Assembly: GCA_945861895.1 (NCBI GenBank)
Contig: CAMAWF010000001.1
Span: 46,333 to 110,332, forward strand
Source: Rhizobium sp. Q54
Lineage (GTDB): Bacteria; Pseudomonadota; Alphaproteobacteria; Rhizobiales; Xanthobacteraceae
Length of the DNA: 64,000 bases
Reading direction: 5' to 3'
Part shown: piece after piece, positions 11,140 to 20,446 of the stretch
How positions within the stretch are numbered: the stretch's first letter is position 1
Layout: every line of letters starts with the position of its first letter
Position numbers and translations under genes: made by a program
The notes under the pieces: generated by a model
Database searches by the model: none
Told to the model about the DNA's origin: nothing
Seen by the model: the letters and a program-made list of their open reading frames with translations, nothing else

Positions 11140-12309
11140 TTACTTCATCTGGCATTTGCCGACGTGCTGGTCCTGGCTGTCCTTCACGATGGTCGCGACG
11201 GTCTTGAGCGCGAAGTTGCCGTCCTTATCCTTCACCACGTCCTGCAGATAGAAGTTCTGGATCGGGATATGATTCTTGCCGTACTTGAAGTTGCCACGCA
11301 CGGATTTGAAGTTTGCCTTCTCCATTTCCCTGCGCATCTCGTCCTTCTTGCTCAGATCGCCCTTGACCGCCACGACGGCGCTGTTGATGAGCGCCGCGGC
11401 GTCATAAGTCTGCGCGCCATAGAACGCCGGCGACGACTTGTACTTTGTCTTAAAGTCGGCGACGAACTTTTTGTTGGTGGGATTGGGCAGATCGTTCACC
11501 CACTGCTGCGCGCCGGGCACGCCAAGCGCGAGGTCTTTCTGCCGCGGCAGCGACAGCTCGTCGATGGTGAACGCGGTGTAGAGCGGGATCTGGCCTTTCA
11601 GGCCGGCCTGGGCGTATTGGGTAAGGAACTGCACGCCGGCGGCGCCCGGATAGAACACGAAGATGGCGTCCGGCTTGGCCGCGCGCGCCTTCGACAGCTC
11701 GGCGGAGAAATCGAGCTGGGTCGGCCACACGGTCAACTCCTGGCCGAGAACTTTGCCCTTGAAGGTCGCGGCAACGCCCGTGAGCATGTCCTTGCCGGCG
11801 GCGTAGTTCGGGCCGATCAGGAAGACGCTCTTCACGCCCTTCTGATTCATGTAGAGGCCCATCGCCTGCGGTGTCTGATCGTTTTGCCAGGAGGTCGAGA
11901 ACACGTAAGGCGAGCACAGCTCGCCGGCGATCTGCGACGGTCCGGCATTGGTGACGACCATCATCGTCTTGGAATCGACGACCGACTTGAGCGAGGCGAG
12001 CAGCACGTTCGACCAGATGTAGCCGACGATGAAATCGACCTTGTCGGATTCGATCAGCTTGTCGGTCTTCTGCTTGCCGACCTCCGGCTTCTGCTGGTCG
12101 TCTTCGTAGATGACTTCGACCGGCAGGCCGCCAAGCTTGCGGCCGAGATGGTCGAGGCCAAGCTCGAAGGAATTGCGCATGTCGTTGCCGATGACGGCGG
12201 TCGGACCGCTGAACGTGCTGATGAAGCCGATCTTGACGGTTTTCTGCTGAGCCGCGGCCGGAGCCGCTGCCAGCGCAAACGCGCCGGCGAGTAACATCGC
12301 TTTACGCAT
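11140..12309 (-). CDS. ABC transporter substrate-binding protein (LivK-like)
   Basis: N-terminal signal MRKAMLLAGAFALAAAPAAAQ; KIGFISTFSGPTAVIGNDMRNSFELGLDHLG. Confidence 0.92.
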   Translation of the reverse strand: MRKAMLLAGAFALAAAPAAAQQKTVKIGFISTFSGPTAVIGNDMRNSFELGLDHLGRKLGGLPVEVIYEDDQQKPEVGKQKTDKLIESDKVDFIVGYIWSNVLLASLKSVVDSKTMMVVTNAGPSQIAGELCSPYVFSTSWQNDQTPQAMGLYMNQKGVKSVFLIGPNYAAGKDMLTGVAATFKGKVLGQELTVWPTQLDFSAELSKARAAKPDAIFVFYPGAAGVQFLTQYAQAGLKGQIPLYTAFTIDELSLPRQKDLALGVPGAQQWVNDLPNPTNKKFVADFKTKYKSSPAFYGAQTYDAAALINSAVVAVKGDLSKKDEMRREMEKANFKSVRGNFKYGKNHIPIQNFYLQDVVKDKDGNFALKTVATIVKDSQDQHVGKCQMK

Positions 12310-12540
12310 GATCGTAACCCTCCCTGGGCCTTATTGGCCCTTTGACTGGATACTAATCTATCGGGCTTGCGGCCAAAAGGTCCACCCGCGCCGGCCGTGG
12401 CGGCGCGACCGTGCGGCGAAATGGCCCTCAATACGGGTTTATTGGCCATGCGATCGCAGCCATTGACCGGCATTGCACGCGCCCGGCAGTCTGGCAAAAC
12501 GAGGCCCGCGACCGGCCACGAACCAAGGGATGTAAGACCT

Positions 12541-14178
12541 TTGTCGAAGGCGCTGGAAAAAACCTACGACGGCATCATCATCGGGGCCGGCCATCACGGC
12601 CTCATCCTCGGCGCCTATCTCGCCAAAGCGGGCCTCGACATCCTGCTGGTCGAACGTCGGCTGACCTATGGCGGCGGGCTTGCGACCGAAGAGGTGACCG
12701 AGCCCGGATTTTATCACAATCTGCACTCTATCAATCATTTCCACATCAGCGAGACGCCGTGGTTCAAGGATTTGGGCCTAAGCGAGCGCGTCACCTACAT
12801 CACGCCGCGCTACGAGCTTGGCCAGGCTCACAGCGACGGTAGCGCGCTGGTGCTCGGCCGCGATCTGGAAGAGTCGGTCGCCAACATCGCGCGTTTCTCG
12901 AAAAAAGACGCCGCCACGTTCCGCGAATGGAATCGCAAGGCGGAAAAAATCACCGCGGATATTTTTCTACCCGAACGCTATTCCGAGCCGCTGCCGCAGG
13001 CGGAACGCGAGGCGCTGCTGTCGCGCACTTCGCTTGGGCGCGAATTCCTCGAAATGTCCAACCGCCAGCCGCTTGAGGTGGTGCGCGAGCTGTTCGAAAA
13101 CGAGCACGTGCGGTTGTTGTTTTTGTTCAAGGTGTCGTTGTTCGGCACCTGGCTGGTGGATACCTTGTCGAAGACCAGCCCGATGGGCTCGGTGGTGCGC
13201 TCCTTCGATCTCGAAAGCGGCTACCAGCTTTGTCAGGGCGGCTCGTTCAACCTCGCGCGCGGGCTGATGGAATGTTTCATCGCCGCCGGCGGCACCTATC
13301 GGCCGCAGGTGCGCATCGACCGCATCGTGATCGAAAATAATAAGGCGGCCGGCATTGCGCTCGACGACGGCCGCACCGTGCGCTCCAGGCAGTTCGTCGC
13401 TTCCACGCTCGACGTGCATCAAACCTTCGAGAAAATGATCGGGCGCGAGCAGATGCCGCAAGCATTCCGCAAAAAACTCGACGACTACAAATACACCGCC
13501 TGGACACTGTTCGGCCTGCATCTCGCGCTGCATGAAAGCCCGCGCTTTGCGGCGGAAAAGTTCGATCCCAACATCAACCGCACGCTGAAATGGAGCATCG
13601 GCGCGGAAACGATGGAGGATTTGTTCTCCGCGCATCAGGACGTGCAGGCCGGCCGCGTGCCGAAGATCGTGCAGTTCGGCGCGGGGCCGTTGAGCCTGCT
13701 GGACCCGACGCAGGCGCCGCCCGGCAAGCACACCACCTATTGCTGGCACGTGATGCCGCTTGAGCCCGACACCGGCGGCAAGAGCTACGAAACGTTCAAG
13801 CAGGAATTCTCCGACCGCATCATCGAGACTTTCGCCCGCGTCTGCCCCAATATGACGCAGAAGAACATCATCGGCCGTTACGTCTACACCGCGCGCGAAT
13901 ATACCCAGGACATGATCAATATGCGCGACGGCGACATTTTCATGGGCGCGTTCAATGCGAGCCAAGTGATGTACAACCATTTCGGCTACCGCACGCCGAT
14001 CGCGAATCTGTACAACGCCGGTTCCGCCGGCCATCCCGGCGGCGCGATTTCCGGCGGCGCGGGCTATATCGGCGCAGCAATCATCGCGCGCGACCTCGGC
14101 CTCAAGCCGTGGTGGACACCGTGGGATGCGCGCGTGGCGCTCGAAGCAGTAGCGCGCAAGCAACAAGGCGTGGCATGA
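12541..14178 (+). CDS. FAD-dependent oxidoreductase (phytoene-desaturase/amine-oxidase-like superfamily)
   Basis: YDGIIIGAGHHGLILGAYLAKAGLDILLVERR dinucleotide-binding motif; TTG start inferred from in-frame position of the conserved N-terminus. Confidence 0.85.
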   Translation: MSKALEKTYDGIIIGAGHHGLILGAYLAKAGLDILLVERRLTYGGGLATEEVTEPGFYHNLHSINHFHISETPWFKDLGLSERVTYITPRYELGQAHSDGSALVLGRDLEESVANIARFSKKDAATFREWNRKAEKITADIFLPERYSEPLPQAEREALLSRTSLGREFLEMSNRQPLEVVRELFENEHVRLLFLFKVSLFGTWLVDTLSKTSPMGSVVRSFDLESGYQLCQGGSFNLARGLMECFIAAGGTYRPQVRIDRIVIENNKAAGIALDDGRTVRSRQFVASTLDVHQTFEKMIGREQMPQAFRKKLDDYKYTAWTLFGLHLALHESPRFAAEKFDPNINRTLKWSIGAETMEDLFSAHQDVQAGRVPKIVQFGAGPLSLLDPTQAPPGKHTTYCWHVMPLEPDTGGKSYETFKQEFSDRIIETFARVCPNMTQKNIIGRYVYTAREYTQDMINMRDGDIFMGAFNASQVMYNHFGYRTPIANLYNAGSAGHPGGAISGGAGYIGAAIIARDLGLKPWWTPWDARVALEAVARKQQGVA

Positions 14179-14966
14179 ACGCGCACGCGGACACAAAGAA
14201 CGTGGTGTTCCCCTCGCTGGCGGGGCGCGTGGTCATCATCACCGGCGCGGGTCAGGGCATCGGACGTGTTTTCGCCAAAGCCTTCGGCGCGGCCGGCGCC
14301 ATCGCCGTAATCGCCGAACGCAACGCCGGGAAAGGCGAAGCCGTCGCCAAGGAAGTCACGCAAGCCGGCGGACAGGCGCTCGCCATTGCCACCGACGTCG
14401 CCGATCCGGCCTCGATCGAAAAGATGGTGAAGGCCGCCGACGAAAAATTTGGCCGCATCGACGTTCTCATCAACAATGCCGGGATATTCTCCACGCTGGA
14501 GATGCGCCCGTTCGACCAGATTCCGCTCGCAGAATGGGAACGGGTGCTGCGCGTCAATCTCACCGGTCCGTTTCTTTGCGCGCGCGCGGTGCTGCCCGCC
14601 ATGCGGCGCGCGAAATGGGGACGCATTGTCAACATCGCCTCCGGCGCGGTGCGGCTCGGCCGCCCGAATTATCTGCACTACATCGCCAGCAAAGCCGCGC
14701 TCTCCGGCATCAGCCTGTCGATGGCGCGCGAACTCGGCGCCGACAACATCACCGTCAACGCAATTTTGCCGGGCGCGACCTTCACCGAGATCGAGCGCAA
14801 GACCGTCACGCCGGAGCAGAAGGCGAAGATCATTTCCATGCAATGCGTCCCGCGCGCGGAAACGCCGGAGGACCTCGTCGGCACCGTGCTGTTTCTGGCC
14901 TCCGACGCTTCTGCATTTGTCACCGGGCAAAACATCAATCTCGATGGCGGGGTAACTGGCTCATGA
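14175..14966 (+). CDS. SDR family NAD(P)-dependent oxidoreductase
   Basis: VVIITGAGQGIGRVFAKAF, NNAG, YIASKAAL; ATGA overlap at both ends. Confidence 0.92.
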   Translation: MNAHADTKNVVFPSLAGRVVIITGAGQGIGRVFAKAFGAAGAIAVIAERNAGKGEAVAKEVTQAGGQALAIATDVADPASIEKMVKAADEKFGRIDVLINNAGIFSTLEMRPFDQIPLAEWERVLRVNLTGPFLCARAVLPAMRRAKWGRIVNIASGAVRLGRPNYLHYIASKAALSGISLSMARELGADNITVNAILPGATFTEIERKTVTPEQKAKIISMQCVPRAETPEDLVGTVLFLASDASAFVTGQNINLDGGVTGS

Positions 14967-15757
14967 GCGATACGACCATTCTCGTCGACAAGCGCGCGGG
15001 CTATCGCGTCATCACGCTCAACCGGCCCGACCGTCTCAATGCCTTCAATGAGGACATGCATCTGGCGCTACGCGCGGCGCTTGAGGACGCCGAGAAGGAC
15101 GAAGGCTGCCGCGCGCTGATGATCACCGGAGCGGGCCGCGGCTTCTGCACGGGCCAAGACCTCAACGACCGCCTGGCCAAGCCGGGCGAGCAGGTCGTGC
15201 TCGGCGGCACGCTCGAACAGTTTTACAATCCGCTGGTGCGCAAGCTGCGCGCGCTGCCCTTCCCGGTCGTCGCCGCCGTGAATGGCGTCGCGGCCGGCGC
15301 CGGCTGCAACATTGCGCTTGCGTGCGATATCGTCATCGCGGCGCGCTCGGCGAGCTTCATCCAATCGTTTGCCCGCGTCGGTCTGGTGCCGGATTCCGGC
15401 GGCACTTGGATATTGCCGCGGCTTGTCGGCGAAGCGCGTGCGCGCGGGCTGGCGCTGCTGGCCGAGCCGCTACCGGCGGAGAAAGCCGAGAGCTGGGGGC
15501 TGATCTGGAAAGCGGTCGACGATGCTGCGCTGATGAGCGAGGCGGAAAAACTCTGCGTGCATTTTGCCGCCGCGCCGACGCAAGGGCTGGCGCTGATTAA
15601 GCGCGCGCTCAATGCTTCGGCAACCAATAGTTTCGATGCGCAACTCGATCTCGAACGCGATTCCCAGCGCGCCGCCAGCCAGACGCCGGATTATGCCGAA
15701 GGCGTGCGCGCCTTCATGGAAAAGCGCAAGCCGAACTTCACCGGCCGGAAAAAATGA
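14963..15757 (+). CDS. Enoyl-CoA hydratase/isomerase family protein (PaaG-like)
   Basis: VITLNRPDRLNAFNEDM, GAGRGFCTGQDLNDR, VNGVAAGAGCNIALACDIVIAARSASF. Confidence 0.9.
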   Translation: MSDTTILVDKRAGYRVITLNRPDRLNAFNEDMHLALRAALEDAEKDEGCRALMITGAGRGFCTGQDLNDRLAKPGEQVVLGGTLEQFYNPLVRKLRALPFPVVAAVNGVAAGAGCNIALACDIVIAARSASFIQSFARVGLVPDSGGTWILPRLVGEARARGLALLAEPLPAEKAESWGLIWKAVDDAALMSEAEKLCVHFAAAPTQGLALIKRALNASATNSFDAQLDLERDSQRAASQTPDYAEGVRAFMEKRKPNFTGRKK

Positions 15758-16569
15758 GCACGAATAAAGATTTACGCATCGGGCTGGCCGGGCTTGGCGC
15801 GGTCGGCGGCGAAGTCGCGCGCCGGCTCGCCGCCGGCATCCCCGGCTTGACGCTTGCGGCGGTTTCCATGCGCGATCTGGACAAGGCCAAGCGCATCCTG
15901 CCGCAGATCGGCGGCGCCATCGCGGTGCGCAAGCCGACCGAACTCGCCGACGATTGCGACGTGGTGGTCGAATGCCTGCCGCCGCCGCTTTTTCGTTCCG
16001 TGGGGATCAGCGCTATCGACGCTTCACGCATCTTCATGCCGCTGTCGGTCGGGCAGTTGCTCGAACATTGGGATCTGGTCGAACGCGCCAAACAAAAAGG
16101 CGCACGCATTCTGGTGCCGACCGGCGGGTTGATCGGGCTCGACGCGGTGCGCGCGGCGGCCGAAGGCACCATCCGCTCGGTCAGCATGGTGACGCGCAAG
16201 CCGCCGAACGGTCTTGACGGCGCGCCTTATCTGGTCGCGCGCGGCATCTCGCTGAAAAATCTCGACAAGCCGCTGAAAGTGTTCGACGGCAGCGCGCGCG
16301 AAGGGGCCAAGGGCTTCCCCGCCAACGTCAACGTCGCGGCCGCATTGAGCCTCGCCGGCATCGGACCCGACCGCACGCATCTTGAAATCTGGGCCGACCC
16401 GGCGCTCAAGCTCAATACCCACCGCATCGAAGTGGATGCCGATACCGCGCGCTTTTCCATGACGATTGAAAACGTGCCGTCGGAAAATCCGCGCACCGGC
16501 AAGATCGTGGCGCTGTCGACGGTCGCGACGCTGCGCGGGCTGGTCGCCGAATTGAAAGTGGGGACCTGA
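15754..16569 (+). CDS. Aspartate dehydrogenase-like protein (NadX family)
   Basis: RIGLAGLGAVGGEVARRL; VVVECLPPPLFR...; RILVPTGGLIGLDAVRAAAEG typical of aspartate dehydrogenase. Confidence 0.8.
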   Translation: MSTNKDLRIGLAGLGAVGGEVARRLAAGIPGLTLAAVSMRDLDKAKRILPQIGGAIAVRKPTELADDCDVVVECLPPPLFRSVGISAIDASRIFMPLSVGQLLEHWDLVERAKQKGARILVPTGGLIGLDAVRAAAEGTIRSVSMVTRKPPNGLDGAPYLVARGISLKNLDKPLKVFDGSAREGAKGFPANVNVAAALSLAGIGPDRTHLEIWADPALKLNTHRIEVDADTARFSMTIENVPSENPRTGKIVALSTVATLRGLVAELKVGT

Positions 16570-16699
16570 CATCTGCCTCGCGCCGTGCGCTAAATCGTTT
16601 GTGCGCTAACGAGATTGCCTTCATAATTCCAGGCGATATCATTCGTCCCGGCAAGGCGGCGCCCGCCGCCGATGCCGGTCGCGACCAGGCCTTGAGAAC

Positions 16700-17554
16700 A
16701 TGAAACCAGCTGCGTTCGTCCGTCATGTGCCGAAGACCGTCGAAGAGGCGCTGGCTATCCTCGCCGAAGTCGCGCCGCAGGACGGCCGCGTGCTGGCGGG
16801 CGGACAAAGCCTGGTGCCGATCATGGCGTTCCGCATGGCGCGGCCCGCGCATCTCGTCGACATCAACGAGGTTGCCGGCCTCGACCGGCTGGCGGTGGAC
16901 GGCGGCAAGCTCGTCATCGGCGCGCGCGTGCGCCATGCGGCGTTTCACAAGAGCGTCGCCGACGGCCCGCTCGGCAAGCTGCTCGCCTACGTCGTGCGTC
17001 ACATCGCGCATTATCCCATCCGCATGCGCGGCACGTTTTGCGGCAGCCTCGCCCATGCCGATCCGGCGTCGGAATGGTGCCTGGTCGCCGCCACGCTCGG
17101 CGCCGAGATTGTCGCGCGCAGCAAGCGCGGCACGCGCACGATCGCCGCGGCTGACTTTTTTCAAGGCATCATGTCGACGGCGCTGGCCGAGAATGAATTG
17201 CTGACGGAAGCGCGGCTGCCGCTGCTCGCCGCCGACGCCAAGTTCGGCTTTTACGAATTCAACCGCCGCGCCGGCGATTTCGCGATGGCGGCGGCGCTGG
17301 CAACCTATCGCCTTGTGGACGGAAAGATCGCCGAACCGCGCATCGGCGTCGGCGGCGCGGAGGCGCAGCCGCGCCGGATTGCGCAGGCGGAAGCAACGCT
17401 CGCGGGCCAGGCGCCGGGCGATGCGGCGTTTCGCGCGGCGGCGGAAGCTGCGGCGAAGGCAATTGATCCGCTGGAGGACATCCAAACCAGCGGCGAATAC
17501 CGCCGCGATCTGGTGCGCGCCGTCGTGCGCCGGGCGCTGGAGCACAGCGCATGA
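16700..17554 (+). CDS. Molybdenum hydroxylase FAD-binding medium subunit (CoxM/XdhB-like)
   Basis: VLAGGQSLVPIMAFRMARPAHLVDIN; GGQSL and RMRGTFCGSLAHADPASEW motifs. Confidence 0.92.
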   Translation: MKPAAFVRHVPKTVEEALAILAEVAPQDGRVLAGGQSLVPIMAFRMARPAHLVDINEVAGLDRLAVDGGKLVIGARVRHAAFHKSVADGPLGKLLAYVVRHIAHYPIRMRGTFCGSLAHADPASEWCLVAATLGAEIVARSKRGTRTIAAADFFQGIMSTALAENELLTEARLPLLAADAKFGFYEFNRRAGDFAMAAALATYRLVDGKIAEPRIGVGGAEAQPRRIAQAEATLAGQAPGDAAFRAAAEAAAKAIDPLEDIQTSGEYRRDLVRAVVRRALEHSA

Positions 17555-17619
17555 TCCCGCAAAAGCATGTCCCCGGCTTGATCGGGGATGGGTACCGGTT
17601 TTCGGACAAGATCATGCGC
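17547..17619. repeat. Dispersed palindromic repeat, family A (copy 1, with internal hairpin insert)
   Basis: GCGCATGATC (17547-17556) ... GATCATGCGC (17610-17619); core ACCGGTTTTCGGA shared with other copies; nested CCCCGGCTTGATCGGGG. Confidence 0.88.
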
Positions 17620-17633
17620 AAGGCAAAATTGTC

Positions 17634-19970
17634 ATGACCGCCCATACCAAGGGTTCCGGCACCACCTGGGTCGGCCGCGCGATCCGGCGGCTGGAGGACC
17701 CTGCGCTGGTCACCGGGCAAGGCCGCTTCACCGCGGACCTGCCGGCCGCGCATTGGGTGCGCTTCGTGCGCAGCGCCACGGCCGCCGGCAAGATCGTGAA
17801 AATCTCCGCGCCGGACGGCGCGCATGTCGTCACCGCCGCCGATCTCAAGCACGTCAAGCCGATCCGGCCGATGCTGCATAAGTTCAACTACGTTCCGGTC
17901 GCTCAACCGATCCTCGCCGACGGCGTTGTGCGCTTTGTCGGCGAATGCATCGCGGCCTGCGTCGCGGCCAGCGAAGCAGAAGCCGAAGACCTCGCCGACC
18001 GCGTCGAGGTGACGATCGACGACACCGCGCCACTGGTGGACGCGCGCGACGCGCTCGCCGACGGCGCGCCGCGCGTTCATGCGGAGGCCGCCGGCAATGT
18101 CATCGTCGAGGGCAAGGTGAAGACGCCGGACTTCGACGCGGTCTGGCGCGGCGCGCACAAGATCGTCAAGGTCGACGCCCGCTCGCGCCGGCAGAATGCG
18201 ACGCCGATGGAGGCGCGCGCCGGCCACGCCGCCTATGACGCCGCCACTAGGCGCATCACCTTCACCTGCACGACGCAGATGCCGCATCTCATGCGCACGG
18301 CGATTGCCGACCTGCTCGGGTTTCCGGAATCCGATCTGCGCGTGATCGCGCCCGATGTCGGCGGCGGCTTCGGGCAGAAAATGTCGCTTGCCGCCGAATA
18401 TGTCGTGCTGGTGTGGCTGGCGCGCAAACACAAAAGCTCGTTCGCCTGGACCGAGGACCGGCGCGAAAATCTGATCGCCGGCTTTCACAGCCGCGACCAG
18501 CACGTCACGCTCGAAGGCGCCTTCGACAAGAACGGCAAGCTCGTCGCGCTCAACGCCGCCGTCGTCGCCAATATCGGCGCCTATTCGTGCTTCCCCACCA
18601 CCTGCGGCGTCGAGCCGCTGATGGCGATGGCGGAAATGCCGGGGCCCTATGACGTGCGGCACTATGCCTGCCGCGCGCGCGGCGTCATCACCAACACCTG
18701 CCCGATGGCGCCCTACCGCGGCGTGTCGCGGCCGGTCATCACCTTTGTGCTCGAACGGCTGATGGAGAAGGCCGCCGCGGCGTTCGGCATCGATCCGATC
18801 GATCTGCGCCGCCGCAACCTGATCGACAAGTTCCCCTACACCTCGGCGACGGGCCTGGTCTACGACGAGGCCAGCTACAAGCAGACGATGGAGATGGCGG
18901 TCGAGCATATCGGCCTGCCCGCGTTCCGCGCGCGGCAAAAACAGGCGCGCGCGCAGGGACAGCATCTCGGCATCGGCTTTGCGGCCTTCTCCGAGCGCAC
19001 CGGCTACGGCAGTCCGGCGTTTGCCGCGCGCGGCATGGAGATCACGCCGGGCTGGGAAACCGTGATCCTGTCGGTCGATCCCTCCGGTTTCGTCGAGGCG
19101 CGCATCGGCTCCTCGCCGCACGGACAGGGCCTGCGCACCACGCTGGCGCAGATCATCGCCGACGAAATCGGCATCGAACCGCAACTCATCAAGGTGATCC
19201 ACGGCGACACCGATCGGGCGCCTTACGGCTGGGGCACATTCGCCAGCCGCTCGCTGGTGATTTCCGGCGGCGCCACGCTGATCGCGGCGCGCAAAATACG
19301 CGCCAAGCTCATCAAGATCGCCAGCCACATGCTGGAAGCAGACGCGGACGACATCGTGCTGGAAGCGGGTAGCGCCAAGGTGGCCGGCACCGACCGCACT
19401 ATTACGATCGCAAAGCTGGCGCGCGAAGCCTACCACCAGACGCATCGCTTCAAGGGCGAGATCGAGCCCGGCCTGACCGAGACCGGCACCTACGATCCGC
19501 CAGGCACGTTCTCCAACGCCTGCCATGTCGCCGTGGTCGAGGTGGACGTGGAAACCGGCCGCGTCCGAATCGAGAAATTCCTGGTGGCGGAGGACGCCGG
19601 CCGCATCATCAATCCGATGATCGCCGACGGCCAGGTGCATGGCGGCGTGGCGCAGGGCATCGGCAACGCGCTGCTGGAAGAAATCATCTACGACGAGACC
19701 GGCAATATTCTCTCCTCGACATTGGCGGATTATCTGCCGCCGACCGCGCACGAAATTCCGCCGATCGAACTGCATCACATCGAGACTCACACCGAAGCCT
19801 CCATCACCAAGGCCAAGGGCCTGGGCGAAGGCGGCGCCATCGGCGCGCCGGCCGCCGTCATCAATGCCATCAACGACGCGCTCTCGCCGTTCGGCGTCAG
19901 CATCGACGAAATGCCGGCGACGCCGCAACGCATCCGCGCGGCACTGCGCCAAGCTGAGAAAGCAGCATGA
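17634..19970 (+). CDS. Molybdenum hydroxylase large subunit (xanthine dehydrogenase family), copy 1
   Basis: DVGGGFGQKMSLAAEYV, APYRGVSRP, C-terminal GLGEGGAIGAPAAVINAINDAL; ATG at 17634 rather than the ORF-track start. Confidence 0.93.
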   Translation: MTAHTKGSGTTWVGRAIRRLEDPALVTGQGRFTADLPAAHWVRFVRSATAAGKIVKISAPDGAHVVTAADLKHVKPIRPMLHKFNYVPVAQPILADGVVRFVGECIAACVAASEAEAEDLADRVEVTIDDTAPLVDARDALADGAPRVHAEAAGNVIVEGKVKTPDFDAVWRGAHKIVKVDARSRRQNATPMEARAGHAAYDAATRRITFTCTTQMPHLMRTAIADLLGFPESDLRVIAPDVGGGFGQKMSLAAEYVVLVWLARKHKSSFAWTEDRRENLIAGFHSRDQHVTLEGAFDKNGKLVALNAAVVANIGAYSCFPTTCGVEPLMAMAEMPGPYDVRHYACRARGVITNTCPMAPYRGVSRPVITFVLERLMEKAAAAFGIDPIDLRRRNLIDKFPYTSATGLVYDEASYKQTMEMAVEHIGLPAFRARQKQARAQGQHLGIGFAAFSERTGYGSPAFAARGMEITPGWETVILSVDPSGFVEARIGSSPHGQGLRTTLAQIIADEIGIEPQLIKVIHGDTDRAPYGWGTFASRSLVISGGATLIAARKIRAKLIKIASHMLEADADDIVLEAGSAKVAGTDRTITIAKLAREAYHQTHRFKGEIEPGLTETGTYDPPGTFSNACHVAVVEVDVETGRVRIEKFLVAEDAGRIINPMIADGQVHGGVAQGIGNALLEEIIYDETGNILSSTLADYLPPTAHEIPPIELHHIETHTEASITKAKGLGEGGAIGAPAAVINAINDALSPFGVSIDEMPATPQRIRAALRQAEKAA

Positions 19971-20446
19971 CCGAGAAAACCGGCATCACGCTCACCATCA
20001 ACGGCCGCGATCACGCCATCCGCGTCGAGCCGCGCCGCACGCTTGCCGACGCCATCCGCGAGGATTGCGGACAGACCGGCACCCATATCGGATGCGAGCA
20101 CGGGATTTGCGGCGCCTGCACCGTCATCGTCGATGGCGAGCCGGTGCGCTCCTGCCTGATGTTCGCCGTGCAAGCGGCGGGCAAAATAATCCGCACCGTC
20201 GAAGGTCTCGCCGATGGCGACAGACTGCATCCGATGCAGGAGGCCTTCATGCAGCACCACGGCCTACAATGCGGATTCTGCACGCCGGGATTTTTGATGC
20301 TGGCGGTCGGCGTGCTTGAGCGCGAGCCGAACATCAGCGACGACGACCTGCTCGACGTGCTGTCATCCAATCTCTGCCGCTGCACCGGCTATCAGAACAT
20401 CGTCAAGGCGGTGCGCGCCGCCGCCGCCGAGATGCGCGGGAAATGA
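19967..20446 (+). CDS. Molybdenum hydroxylase 2Fe-2S small subunit (CoxS-like)
   Basis: CEHGICGACTVIVDGEPVRSCLMFA and CGFCTPGFLM...LCRCTGYQNIVKAV. Confidence 0.95.
   Translation: MTEKTGITLTINGRDHAIRVEPRRTLADAIREDCGQTGTHIGCEHGICGACTVIVDGEPVRSCLMFAVQAAGKIIRTVEGLADGDRLHPMQEAFMQHHGLQCGFCTPGFLMLAVGVLEREPNISDDDLLDVLSSNLCRCTGYQNIVKAVRAAAAEMRGK

Noticed and set aside
17259-19952. 897-aa minus-strand ORF antisense to Mo-hydroxylase L1
   Set aside because: Long because high-GC antisense frames lack stops; sense ORF has conserved motifs.
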